A stretch of 64,000 nucleotides of DNA from Centrapalus pauciflorus (lineage: Eukaryota > Streptophyta > Magnoliopsida > Asterales > Asteraceae), in contig JAANYP010003745.1 in assembly GCA_020465985.1 (NCBI GenBank), positions 62,001-126,000 on the forward strand, given 5' to 3'. Of the stretch, positions 54,609 to 64,000 are shown piece after piece (position 1 is the first letter of the stretch; each line of letters opens with the position of its first letter). The translations under genes and the position numbers were made by a program. The notes under the pieces are model-generated. The model had not been told where the DNA came from, made no database searches, and saw only the letters and a list, made by a program, of their open reading frames with translations.

Positions 54609-55440
54609 CTAACTTAAAGTGGAGTCATGGAGTCTTACCTGTTTGTTTCAATAGGCAAAAGGGTAGAATTGTCAAATAATATTTTTTGATTAAATGCTAA
54701 TTAAATTAAAAATCAATCCCTAATTAGTAGCATATTTTTCATAAATAAGATTCCATAACATAAAACTAAATATTCTTTCATATTTCTCTATCTAATTCTC
54801 GTATCTCTATCAATGTACATATTCTTTAATTGAAAATCACATCATATTGATTGATTTTTTAGTTCCATGTTATATTACTACGTATGCACATGTTTAAATA
54901 CGTATATGGACATGTTTAGTTGATGCAATGTATGTTTTCGTATACAAACATGTTCAATTGCTGCAATGTATGGTTTCGTATATGGACAAGTATATGAACA
55001 TGTTCAGTTGCTGCAGGGTATGGTTTCGTATACGAACATGTTCAGTTGTTGCAGAAATATGTTCAACACATGCAGGTATATGAACATGTTCAATTGCTGT
55101 AAGTATATGGTTTCGTATGTATTTTAAACAAAAGAATTATAACATTACATTGGAATTATCTCTATATACTTGTACATGTTCAATTCATATTCGTATGTGT
55201 ATGGAATATGCAGTACTGAAGTGAGAGACTAAAACGTTTGATGATATTGAGAATCATTTTAAGAGTGAAAAATTAAAGTTTCCTTTTGAAATCTATCAAT
55301 CATAAAAATGCATACTAAGAATACCCTTATTGTCCAAACACCCACATAATTTTTTACTAAAAAAAGTACAAGTTTTAAAAAAAATATTCTTAAAATAATA
55401 ATAAATAATTGTCAAACATAGGAGGACTCTAGGACTCCAC
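54609..55440. other. Interior of E3, ATGTTCA-rich
   Basis: AT-rich non-coding DNA with repeated GTATATGGAC/GAACATGTTCA motifs at 54890-55200. It belongs to the inverted-repeat element E3. Confidence 0.4.
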
Positions 55441-55479
55441 CCTAATAAGAGACTCCATGGAACTTAAATCTTTATACAT

Positions 55480-55507
55480 ACATACATACATGCATGCATG
55501 CATACAT

Positions 55508-55599
<92 letters not shown>

Positions 55600-55600
55600 C
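55480..55600. repeat. Compound (CATA)n(CA)n(TA)n(CA)n(TA)n microsatellite
   Basis: Alternating blocks of CA and TA repeats lie between E3 and the next element. Confidence 0.95.
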
Positions 55601-56495
55601 AGTCAGGTTCTATGGGGAACCATATGCATCGGGAACCAAAAAAATACCAACCACAGCCTTTAGATTAAATGATCATTGGTGCATCACGTGATGCACGTAT
55701 TTTGGTATACATAGGGGTATTTTGGGAAAAATATATATGTCTAGTCAAATAAAATTTAAATTAATATTAATTGAATATTTAATCAAATAGTTAAACAATA
55801 AATGCTAAATAAAATTAATTGATACACTTCCAAAATTATAAATTCTAAACAAATTCAAAAAGGATGATTTGATGTCGATGCATCTAATATTCATCTTTTA
55901 ATTCGTGATGCATCTTTATCGGATGCATCTCATTTTCAATCATATTCATCATCTTTTTCGTCCCATTATCATGCATCATCAAATGGTGATGCATCTTCAT
56001 CGGATTCATCTTCAAAACACGATTCATCTTCATTTGATTCATCAAAAATCATGATGCATCTTCATCAGATTTATCTTCAAACACGATTTATCTTTATAAA
56101 CACGATGCATCAGATTCGTCTTCCTTAAATATCGGATAAACATCATGCATCATCATCTTTCTTTGGCCATAAATTTATTGTAATCTTCGATCATCATCAT
56201 GCATCGTGTTCGTCGTCAACATGTTCATCTTCATCTTCAACGGGTTTATGTTGGAATCATCATGGATGGAGAGGGGAGAGAGGGGCGGCCATGGATGGAG
56301 AGGGAGAGGGAGAGATAGAAAGAGGGAGGCGAGGGAGAGAAAAGTGGGGATAAATAAAAAATGTAGTTGATTTTTAGATTTACCTTCCTAAAATAGTTTT
56401 ATTCTATTTTTAAAAAGTAATTAATTTTAATACAATAAGTATTCCAATAATACCCCTAGTGCACCCTTAGTAATTTATTATACAATTTTGGTTCT
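55601..56495. mobile_element. Possible microsatellite-flanked element E4
   Basis: It starts AGTCAGGTTCTATGGGGAAC directly after the microsatellite, in the style of E1 and E2 (GGTTC near the end). The inside has many GATGCATC motifs (55870-56220) and a GA-rich patch (56260-56340). The right end is uncertain (GAGAACCAAAATTG on the minus strand near 56490). No gene. Confidence 0.3.
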
Positions 56496-56544
56496 CAGTG
56501 ATTTCCAATACATCAAAATTTCCCATTGAAACGATCAACCAAGT

Positions 56545-56690
56545 GACCAACAAGCATTGTCAAAATGGTTGTTATTATGAAATTAAAATATAAAAGTAGA
56601 AAATTAGAAGTTGAATATCAACCTACAAGCATTGCAAAATAGTTGTCATTGAAATTAAAATAAAAAAGTAGAAAATTGAAAATTGAAGGT
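56545..56690. repeat. ~77-bp imperfect tandem duplication
   Basis: CAAGCATTGTCAAAATGGTT near 56551 recurs as CAAGCATTGCAAAATAGTTG near 56626, both followed by AAATTAAAATA and AAAGTAGAAAATT. Confidence 0.65.
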
Positions 56691-56879
56691 TCTTGATTGA
56701 TGGAAAAAATTACAAATATTCGCGTGTTATTTGTTTTTTTATAAAAATAAATATGATTCCAATTCAAAGATCTAAAATTTCATTTTAAAACGCTTGACTT
56801 GATCAGACATTAAAATTCAATAAGTGATAAGAGACAAAAATAAACGAAAATTAAGTCGCTCTATCCTTATGATAGATTT

Positions 56880-57732
56880 TCCTACAAGAATACATTCGTT
56901 GTGTGACCAAATGGTTGCAATCAGCCACACATACATAAAAATAAAGTGGTCATTGCATTGACAATAGTCACACAAAATACAAGTTTACCTTACTTAAAAC
57001 AGCATATGGTCACACTTTTTAACACATACGTCCACTTTTGGCATAATTTTATGTGACCAAAGCCCACAAGAAGACACTCGTTGTGTGACCAAATGGTTGC
57101 AATCAGCCACACACACATAAAAATATAGTGGCCATTGCATTGACAATAATCACACAAAATACAAGTTTACCTCACTTAAAACAGCATATGTTCACACTTT
57201 TTAACACCTACGACCACTTTGGGCATAATTTTATGTGACCAAAGCCCACAAGAAGACACTCGTCGTGTGACCAAATGGTTGCAATCAGCCACACATACGT
57301 AAAAATAAAGTGGTCATTGCATTGTCAATAGTCACACAAAATACAAGTTTACCTCACTTAAAACAGCATATGGTCACACTAACACCTATGGCCACTATTG
57401 GCATAATTTTATGTGACCAAAACCCACAAGAAGACACTCGTTGTATGACCAAATGGTTGCAATCAGACACACATAGATAAATATAAAGTGGTCATTGCAT
57501 TGACAATAGTCACACAAAATACACTTTCGCTTGATTTTAAAGAGCATATGGTCACACATTTTATAGTTTAGGTCACTCTTTGTAAATGGATACGGCCACT
57601 AACCATCTAACGTGACCGTATGGACCCTTTGGTCACGGGACCTTTAGTCACACACACAATGAAAATCAAGTGTAACTGTATGGTTATCATCACACATTTC
57701 TGGTGTGACCAAAGCCAAAATTTGTACCAGTG
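56880..57732. mobile_element. CACTA-like terminus with ~178-bp tandem repeats
   Basis: Four tandem units begin near 56880, 57067, 57246 and 57424 (ACAAGAAGACACTCGTTGTG, TGGTTGCAATCAGCCACACA). They are full of GTGACC/GGTCAC motifs. The right edge reads CACTGGTACAAATTTTGGCT on the minus strand (ends at 57732), like a CACTA terminus with subterminal repeats. No left terminus or transposase is seen. A related ~32-bp sequence (TAAGTC.CTCTAT.CTTATG) lies on both sides, near 56851 and 57811. Confidence 0.5.
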
Positions 57733-58274
57733 TTCAGATATTAAAGCCTCCTCTTAAGACGTGGTTTTCAGACTTCAGACATTTAACCTCTTAAAAATCA
57801 AATGCCACCTAAGTCACTCTATTCTTATGATAGGTTTGCCCTATCACCCATGTGAATTACTTATAAACTTTACAAAACAAAAAGTTTTACCCTCTAAAGT
57901 CAAACATACACTCTGCTTAGTTAGAATTCTATAAATACTATTAAATAAGTAAATAATATGCCACGTGTCGTGCTATTCTTTAATTTGCCACATGTCGTCA
58001 TCTTCTTTTGCCATTTCATTTACTAAATTTGCTTTAAATTTTAAAATAACATCATATATGTCCAAATCTAATACGATTAGTTTAAGGGATATTTGTACAA
58101 ATAACCTTGAAGTTGGGCCATTTTTTTTATTAAACCCCAAATCATTTTTCATTATACAAAAAACCTCTAACTGATTAAAACTTATCAAAATGAGGTTTTT
58201 TTCAAATATAATGACTTGCAACCTGATGAACCGGTTGCAATCTGCTGTCCAACCATTCGTCTTCGACGAACCTT
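57733..58274. other. Unassigned DNA left of gypsy LTR 3
   Basis: No gene recognised. It contains GCCACGTGTCG near 57961 and the similar GCCACATGTCG near 57988. A minus-strand frame at 58305-57973 has no recognisable motif and I do not call it. Confidence 0.35.
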
Positions 58275-60316
58275 TGTAACATCCGACACAAAACCAGGTT
58301 AGCAACTATAACATAATCAGTAGTTATTAGCTAATTATAACCTAATCAGTGGTCATTAGCAATTAATCAAGGTGATTAACAAAGTTCATAAGGAAATTCA
58401 ATTCAATTAGAAACAATTTCATCGGTGCGATGAAACGACAAATTAATTAAATCCAATCGATTTACGATATGATGGATTAATTCAACTAAGTACATAATTA
58501 AATTAAGATTAGTGACACTAATCATGCATTAATACACTTACTTAACATTAATTATGCAAGACTAAAACAATTCATTAAACTAATGCATTCATAAGTATTT
58601 ATAAATTTACAAAAAAAGAGAAATAGAAGAATATATATTCTAAATACTTTTATACAAAAAAATGAAAATACATATATACATCATAATGGCCGGCCCCCTG
58701 GACTAGTACACATAGAGTTTGACTTTTTTATTTATTAAAACACCATACACGATCACAATCACATCTTTATCACCATCCTCTTTCATTTCACTTAAAACAC
58801 ACTCAACCTCCGCTCTTTTAATCATTTCACCACTTTTTTCTCTTCTATAAATAGAAGACCAATTCTCACTTCATTTCCACACACTTTCAAGATCAAAAAC
58901 CTCTCTTTCTCTCTTGCAAAAATCCGGCCAAGAATGCCTCTCACAAAGCCAAAATTGCAATTTCTTTTGTTCTTCAACGTTTCAAGTGTTTTTGGGTGCA
59001 ACTTTTCAAAAATTTCAACTTCTTCTAGTTTGCATTCTTCTAATACCTCAAAGTAAGTAAATACTAACTTATAACCTCTTATAGTTATGTTTATATAAGT
59101 CTTTCATAATATATATAATCACCAACAACAACAAGTTTAATAAAAAATCAAGTTTATAAATAACTACTTTAGTTTTTAAGTTTGTTTCTTTCAAATGTGT
59201 TTATAAATATATAAACACATTATGTAAGTATGAATATTATGAAGACAAGTTATATAAATGTGTTTCATAACCTTTTATATATGTGGTTTTTGAATAAACA
59301 ACAAGAATCACAAGTTGTTTCAAGATTATGAAATCCGGATTTTCGGCAGAATTATTACATCGACTTTGAAAAATCATAACTAATTCATAACTTAACGAAA
59401 TGAGTTGATTCTTGTTTCAAAAGTTAGAACTATGTCTAAACTAATTATCTAGAGGTTTTCATAATTTAATATGGAGTTTAGAACCCCCAAATATTATTTA
59501 GGAACCCGAAAGTTTAACAACTCAAAAATGGCCAACATAGGGTTTTTAACGAGCCTTTTCCCTAACCTAAACACCTCGAAAAATGGTCGTTCTTAACTTG
59601 AAAATTTCTATGTACATAGTAGTTTTATGACTATGAAAACCAAAGCCCAAATCGTTTTGGAGCTTGGTCAAAAACAGCCACAAAGTAGGCCGAAAAACCT
59701 TTAAAAAGTTAGGATATTATATATAGTTAAGTATCATTTTGACCATTTAACTTTTAAATTTGTCTCATTTAGCCACTAAACTTTAGTTTAGTGTTCTATT
59801 TTGGGAAAAATTAATAAAACTAATGGCTAAATTGGTACAAAATATGATAGTTTAGTGGCTAAACCGGGACAAATTTCAGTGGTTAAATCGGCAAAAAGAA
59901 AGTTTAGTGGCTAAATATATATACAAAATATAGTTCAGTGGCTAAATCGAGACAAAAAGATAGTTTAATGGCTAAATAAAAAAATCTGAAAGTTGGATGG
60001 TCAAAATGACACTTAACCCTATTATATATATAAACTTGACGTTTTTAAGTGGTTTTATTTATGAACTTGTTAAGATGGGTGATTTAAAAACATAAAAACC
60101 CTTATACTGGCATATTATCATATATGGGAGTTATTAGGTCCCTCATATCATCTAGGACTCGGTTAAACACCTCAAGTCTCATCTTAAGTCATCAACAAAA
60201 TCTACGTTTTTACGCTCGTTTTGCCATCAATTTACGGTGAGTCTTCATAGCCCCTATTTTTAATGTTACGTTTTGGGGTAGAAATACATGCTTCATTTTC
60301 GTATGGACACTGAAAC
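58275..60316 (+). mobile_element. Gypsy LTR 3, truncated, same family as the solo LTRs
   Basis: Starts TGTAACATCCGACACA and follows solo LTRs 1 and 2 with more divergence, including the TATA box (58846-58853). It stops at about 60316 (ATGGACACTGAAAC), where copia D begins; the last ~850 bp are absent. A 294-bp MITE is inserted at 59726-60019. The plus orientation means it is not the 3' LTR of the minus-strand gypsy polyprotein to its right. Confidence 0.85.
59726..60019. mobile_element. MITE in gypsy LTR 3
   Basis: Absent from LTRs 1 and 2. Left end GTTAAGTATCATTTTGACC; complement of right end GGGTTAAGTGTCATTTTGACC in two parts, GGGTTAAGTG and TCATTTTGACC. Inverted similarity extends about 40 bp. 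It is flanked by TATTATATATA on both sides (59715-59725, 60020-60030), 11 bp but low complexity. The inside repeats GTGGCTAAAT. Possibly Mutator-derived. Confidence 0.75.
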
Positions 60317-61475
60317 TGTTTCTTTAGGTCCCGAGAGGTTCCCAAAGTATATAGCTTTAAGCTGTAGAGGGGGGGTGAATACAGCTATTTACAAACTACA
60401 CACTATTTTCTCAATGTTTGTATGTATTATCAACAATTTGTTAATTACAAACAAGCTTGAATGCGGAATAGTTCAAGCTGAGATGACAGATACAACAGTA
60501 TGTTCACTAGTCTAAGACAAACTCAAACTAGTATACAATGAATACACTCACTAAGAAGCACTCACTGTGTTTACAAGACTTAAGGGAACAGCTTATGTAA
60601 AACAGCTTAGACACACAGATACTGATTTACACAGAAGGCTTGCATGCATGAAAATCACACTTGCACGTTCACTCTTGGTTTCAGCACTTAGCTTTCTTCA
60701 CACTTCTTTCTGTCCTTAGAAGCTTCCTTTTATACTCACTCAGAGGATCTAAGAGAAACATCTTCATTGGAAGGAATGAAAAAGGAGAAGTCTTGTTGAA
60801 AAGACAACATAACCTTTTCTGCACTTTTCTGAAAAGCAAGCTTGTCCTTCACATGTGCGAACTTTGTTCTTTTACTTTGTCTACTGTTGCATTGCACTTA
60901 ACTAATTTAGGAATGTCAACTTTTGCGTCTTTTCTTCCTTGTAAAGTAAAGGCCTATTTTGATATAAGAAAAAGGTCTGTCACCCTTTTTCAAATAACCT
61001 TTTGTCTTCATGTTACAGAACAGCGTGGGCAGGCTGAGCAGTTCTGTTTTCCACTTTGTCTTCGACTTTGTAAACTGATCTTGTAGTCAAAAACAATACA
61101 TGATGACTTGGAAACATATTCCATAAAGTGTTTAGCCTGTTCACAAAGAACAGCATCTGTTCACAGAGAACAGAACACTTTAAAATTGCCCAAGCTGCTC
61201 AACAGTGTAGAGCAGCGTAGACAGTTTATGTCCAGCCTGTTCAGCAGACAGAGCAGCTTGGACAAACTGTCTTAGTTGCAACACATGCAACATATAGAAA
61301 CGCTTTAGACTGATATTGCAAATCATTTTCAAGTTTCAATAAGGCATATAACAGGCCTTAAATTCAACCTTCAAATGCATCAACAGGTTTGATTATAAAT
61401 CTCCCCCTCAGATGTAGAACAGGTTTGACTGAGGCCTTTTTGTGCCTAACAATGATGCCTCCACTGAACAAGTAC
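60317..61475 (-). mobile_element. Copia D: 3' LTR and short internal stub
   Basis: On the minus strand: a stub (61475-61412), a PPT (CTGAGGGGGAGA, 61411-61400), then the LTR 61385-60317 (1,069 bp, TGTTGATGCATT to AAGAAACA). TATAAAAGG on the minus strand at 60734-60726. Frames in this LTR are not genes. The rest of the element is missing; at about 61475 the sequence changes to gypsy integrase, so this is a deletion or recombination junction. Confidence 0.7.
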
Positions 61476-61477
61476 TA

Positions 61478-62052
61478 GCGCGATCTCTTATTCCGCAACG
61501 TTTTCACCTTCCGGTCAGTAATTGCCTCGGGGTGCTCAACATATCTCAGATGATCGTCCATGGTAATCTCAGATAGCGACACGAATTGATCGTCTTTGGC
61601 CAGACATTTCCTCTGATGACTCACATAAACGTATCATGAACTCCGGCCAACTCGGGAGGCAATCTCAGTCTATATGCCTGATCTCGGACTTTGGCGATGA
61701 TCTCGAACGGACCAATGTATCGCGGACTCAGCTTACCTCGGTGTCTGAGTCTAATAACTCCCTTCCACGACAATACTTTCAGCATAACGCGGTCTCCAAC
61801 ACTGAACTCAAGCTCAGTCAGACGACGATCGACATAACTGTTATGCCGGTTCTGTGCTACTCTCATATGCTCACGAATGACCACTACCTTATCGCTCGTA
61901 TCCTTTAGCAACTCGGGCCCACTGATAGGCCGCTCGCCGACCTCACCCCAACACACAGGGGTTAGGCACTTACGCCCGTACAATGCCTCAAACGGAGCCA
62001 TCTTGATGGAGGTATGGTAGCTGTTGTTGTACGCAAACTCGACCAACGGCAA
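61478..62052 (-). pseudogene. pol: Gypsy integrase, C-terminal part
   Basis: It has PLVEFAYNNSYHTSIKMAPF, EALYGRKCLTPVCW, KLSPRYIGPFEI and YRLRLPPELAGVHDTF, the usual end of gypsy integrase. The frame shifts at about 61621-61630; a further piece in another frame (RKCLAKDDQFVSLSEITMDD, then VKTLRNKRSR) runs to about 61478. It is joined upstream through a TAG (62064-62062) in place of a conserved Trp. Confidence 0.85.
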
Positions 62053-62064
62053 GTGAACGTCCTA

Positions 62065-63081
62065 ACTACCACTGAAATCGATCGCACAAGCTCGGAGCAT
62101 ATCCTCGAGAGTCTGATTCGTCCGCTCTGTGTGCCCATCTGTCTGAGGTCTGTACGCTGTACTCAACTGAACTCTCGTCCCCATCTCGCGCTAAAAGCTC
62201 TGCCAGAACCTCGAAGTAAACCGCGTATCTCTGTCAGACGTAATCAACATCAGAACGCCGTGTCTCGAAACCACCTCATTAATGTACAACTGAGCCAACT
62301 GATCCATGGTAATGGTGCCCCGAACCGCTAGGAAATGAGCACTCTTCGTCAACCGATCCACAATCACCCAGATCATATCATTTCCTCGAACCGTGCGTGG
62401 AAGTCTGACGATAAAATCCATCGTGATATGATACCACTTCCACTCGGGGATCTCTAGAGGCTGTAGATGCCCGTGAGGCTTATGATGCTCGGCTTTTACT
62501 CGCAGATAGGTCATACATTCCTCGACATATCGGCTCATATCTCTCTTCATCCCAGGCCACCAGTAAAACTCGCGCAGATCTCTGTACATCTTGGTGCTCC
62601 CGGGGTGGATAGACAGTCTCGAACGGTGCGACTCATCTAGAATCAATTGCCGCAGATTACCGACCCTCGGAACCCAGACCCGATCATGAAACACATATAA
62701 ACCTCTGCTATCTCTGCTCAACACATCAAAATGCCCTGAAAGCCGCTCTCTCTTCACGTTTTCAGCTCGCAAACCCTCTAACTGAGCCATCCTCAAACTA
62801 TTCACAAGAGTCCAGGTGACCTCGAGCCTCGCTGCTCGGGAAACCACTGTTTGGCCGCACGCCTTGCGGCTCAACGCATCGGCCACCACATTGGCCCTAC
62901 CCGGATGATACTGAATCTCGCAGTCATAATCTTTCAGTAGCTCAAGGCTGCGCCGCTGTCTCATATTCAACTCTTTCTGACTGAACAGATACTGAAGACT
63001 TTTATGATCTGTATAACCATACAAATAATGACGCCATATCTTCAACGCAAACACTATCGCGTCCAACTCAAGATCGTGCAC
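62065..63081 (-). pseudogene. pol: Gypsy RNase H end and integrase core
   Basis: RNase H end: HDLELDAIVFALKIWRHYLY and YHPGRANVVADALSR. Integrase zinc region: ESHRSRLSIHPG and YVEECMTYLRVKAEHHKPHG, where the second Cys of the usual CxxC is Tyr. Core acidic residues in ITMDFIVRLP, TSDRDTRF and HTERTNQ. A TAG at 62193-62191 interrupts after FWQSF; the frame goes on to the next TAG at 62064. Confidence 0.85.
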
Positions 63082-63507
63082 GGTATGGTTCTCCTAAGTC
63101 TTCAGCTGTCGCGACGCATACGCAATCACCTTGCCTTGCTACATCAGAACACAACCCAACCCAGTACCTGACGCATCACAGTAGACCACGAAATCCTATG
63201 TACCCTTAGGCAATGCTAACACTGGAGCCTGACACAGCCTGGACTTCAATTCTCTAAACGCTGACTCCTGCTCCTCAGACCACACGAAAGGAACGGACTG
63301 TCGTGTCAATCTCGTCAACGGCCTGGCAATCCTCGAGAAGTCCTGAATAAAGCGGCGATAATACCCGGCAAGTCCCAAAAAGCTGCGAATCTCAGGCACG
63401 GTCCTAGGTGGCTCCCAACTCATGACGGCCTCTATATTCGCCGGATCCACTGAAATACCCTCGGCGCTCACAACATGTCCCAGAAACTGGACCTCTCGCA
63501 ACCAGAA
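63082..63507 (-). pseudogene. pol: Gypsy RT thumb and RNase H, N part
   Basis: It has REVQFLGHVVSAEGISVDPA, RSFLGLAGYYRRFIQDFSRI and VWSEEQESAFRELKSRL, then RNase H DFVVYCDASGTGLGCVLM and GKVIAYASRQLKT. TAG stops are at 63198-63196, 63141-63139 and 63096-63094, all in one continuous frame. Confidence 0.85.
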
Positions 63508-63999
63508 CTAGCACTTGGAGAACTTCACATACAGTCTCTCCTTTCGCAACACGGTTAACACCTCCCGTAAGTGCTGCTCGTGATCCTCGGCACTCCTCGA
63601 ATAGATCAGGATGTCGTCAATGAACACTATCACGAACTGGTCCAACATAGATCTACACACCCTGTTCATCAAATCCATGAATGCCGCGGGTGCGTTAGTC
63701 AGTCCGAAGGGCATCACAAGGAACTCATAATGGTCGTATCTCGTCCGAAACGCAGTCTTCGGAACATCCTCGTCTCTGACTCTCAGCTGATAGTACCCCG
63801 ATCTCAGATCTATCTTCGAAAAGAAGCTCGAACCCTGCAACTGGTCAAACAGATCGTCGATGCATGGAAGCGGATAACGGTTCTTCACTGTCACTCTATT
63901 CAACTCTCCATAATCAATACACATCCGCATAGAACTGTCCTTCTTCTTCACAAATAGCACGGGAGCTCCCCACGGGGACGAACTTGGACGGATAAATCC
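63508..63999 (-). pseudogene. pol: Gypsy reverse transcriptase, palm and fingers
   Basis: The frame is open to the window edge (GFIRPSSSPWGAPVLFVKKK). It has MCIDYGELNRVTVKNRYPLP, FSKIDLRSGYYQLRV, FRTRYDHYEFLVMPFGLTNA and the catalytic FIDDILIYS. It ends at TAG 63510-63508 after KFSKC; the same frame continues beyond. The upstream part with gag and protease lies outside the window. Confidence 0.9.
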
Positions 64000-64000
64000 A

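Larger units (their letters stand above)
41541..55467. mobile_element. Inverted-repeat element E3, split by copia C
   Basis: The left end (41541-41562, resumed at 54609) reads GTTTCCATGGATTCCTAACT and then GTGGAGTCATGGAGTC. The complement of the right end (55425-55467) reads GTTCCATGGAGTCTC and then GTGGAGTCCTAGAGTC. About 32 of 42 positions match. Without C the element is about 880 bp, AT-rich, non-coding and lies between dinucleotide repeats. Confidence 0.5.
61478..64000 (-). mobile_element. Ty3/gypsy element (Tekay-like), pol region, dead
   Basis: Minus-strand polyprotein: RT (from the window edge), RNase H, integrase with HHCC region and integrase C terminus. It stops abruptly near 61478, before the expected chromodomain and LTR, at the junction with copia D. 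Six in-frame stops, all TAG, and one frameshift near 61625 break it. Confidence 0.9.

Noticed and set aside
58275..60316. Gypsy LTR 3 as the 3' LTR of the polyprotein at 61478-64000
   Set aside because: Its TATA box gives plus orientation, the polyprotein is minus, and copia D lies between.
60288..61086. Two frames of 75 and 141 codons in the copia D LTR
   Set aside because: They lie antisense within an LTR and show no family motif.

Overview
This window is plant nuclear DNA made almost entirely of transposable elements. I see no host gene, tRNA, rRNA or CRISPR array. The evidence for a plant is the set of families present: Ty1/copia and Ty3/gypsy elements primed by initiator-tRNA-type sites, PIF/Harbinger transposons with a Myb/SANT-like ORF1, Helitron ends, a plant mobile-domain pseudogene and short AT-rich introns. 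The extra proteins of the copia elements resemble ones I associate from memory with Asteraceae; that placement is tentative.

Layout. (1) 1-5,853: 3' part of copia element A (+), with a long additional ORF (aORF) downstream of the missing pol, a polypurine tract (PPT) and the 3' LTR. (2) 5,854-30,232: a deep nest. A minus-strand gypsy LTR is split by a Harbinger element (H1, minus). The single intron of H1 ORF1 holds two head-to-tail Helitrons. Helitron 1 holds an 18.2-kb copia element (B, 6,692-24,891, target-site duplication (TSD) ATTTA), and B holds two gypsy solo LTRs (TSDs TTAAA and TGTAG). The H1 transposase gene (27,333-28,641) has three exons and looks intact. (3) 30,233-41,540: decayed DNA with a mobile-domain pseudogene, a second, dead Harbinger (H2), tandem duplications and (TA)n-flanked elements with inverted ends. 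(4) 41,563-54,603: a complete young copia element C (minus, TSD GATTC), same family as A, itself inserted in a small inverted-repeat element. (5) 54,604-64,000: microsatellites, a CACTA-like end with ~178-bp repeats, a third gypsy LTR carrying a MITE, a copia 3' LTR (D), and a minus-strand gypsy polyprotein killed by amber stops and running off the window.

The most interesting system is the gag-pol-aORF organisation of copia families A/C and B. Both have gag, pol, a ~2.1-kb spacer and a very long aORF with an N-terminal globular domain, acidic linker, coiled coil, basic nuclear-localisation-like patch and C-terminal domain. A splice-acceptor-like sequence lies just before its ATG. A and C differ mainly at synonymous sites in the stretch I compared, although their LTRs are far diverged. 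In both families, sense-strand TTCGAG/TTCGAA motifs, spaced about 21-22 bp apart in A and C, fill the leader before gag and the spacer before aORF.

All boundaries with TSDs were read directly. Family names and functions come from motif recognition by eye; no database search was possible. Intact-frame statements refer only to this sequence.
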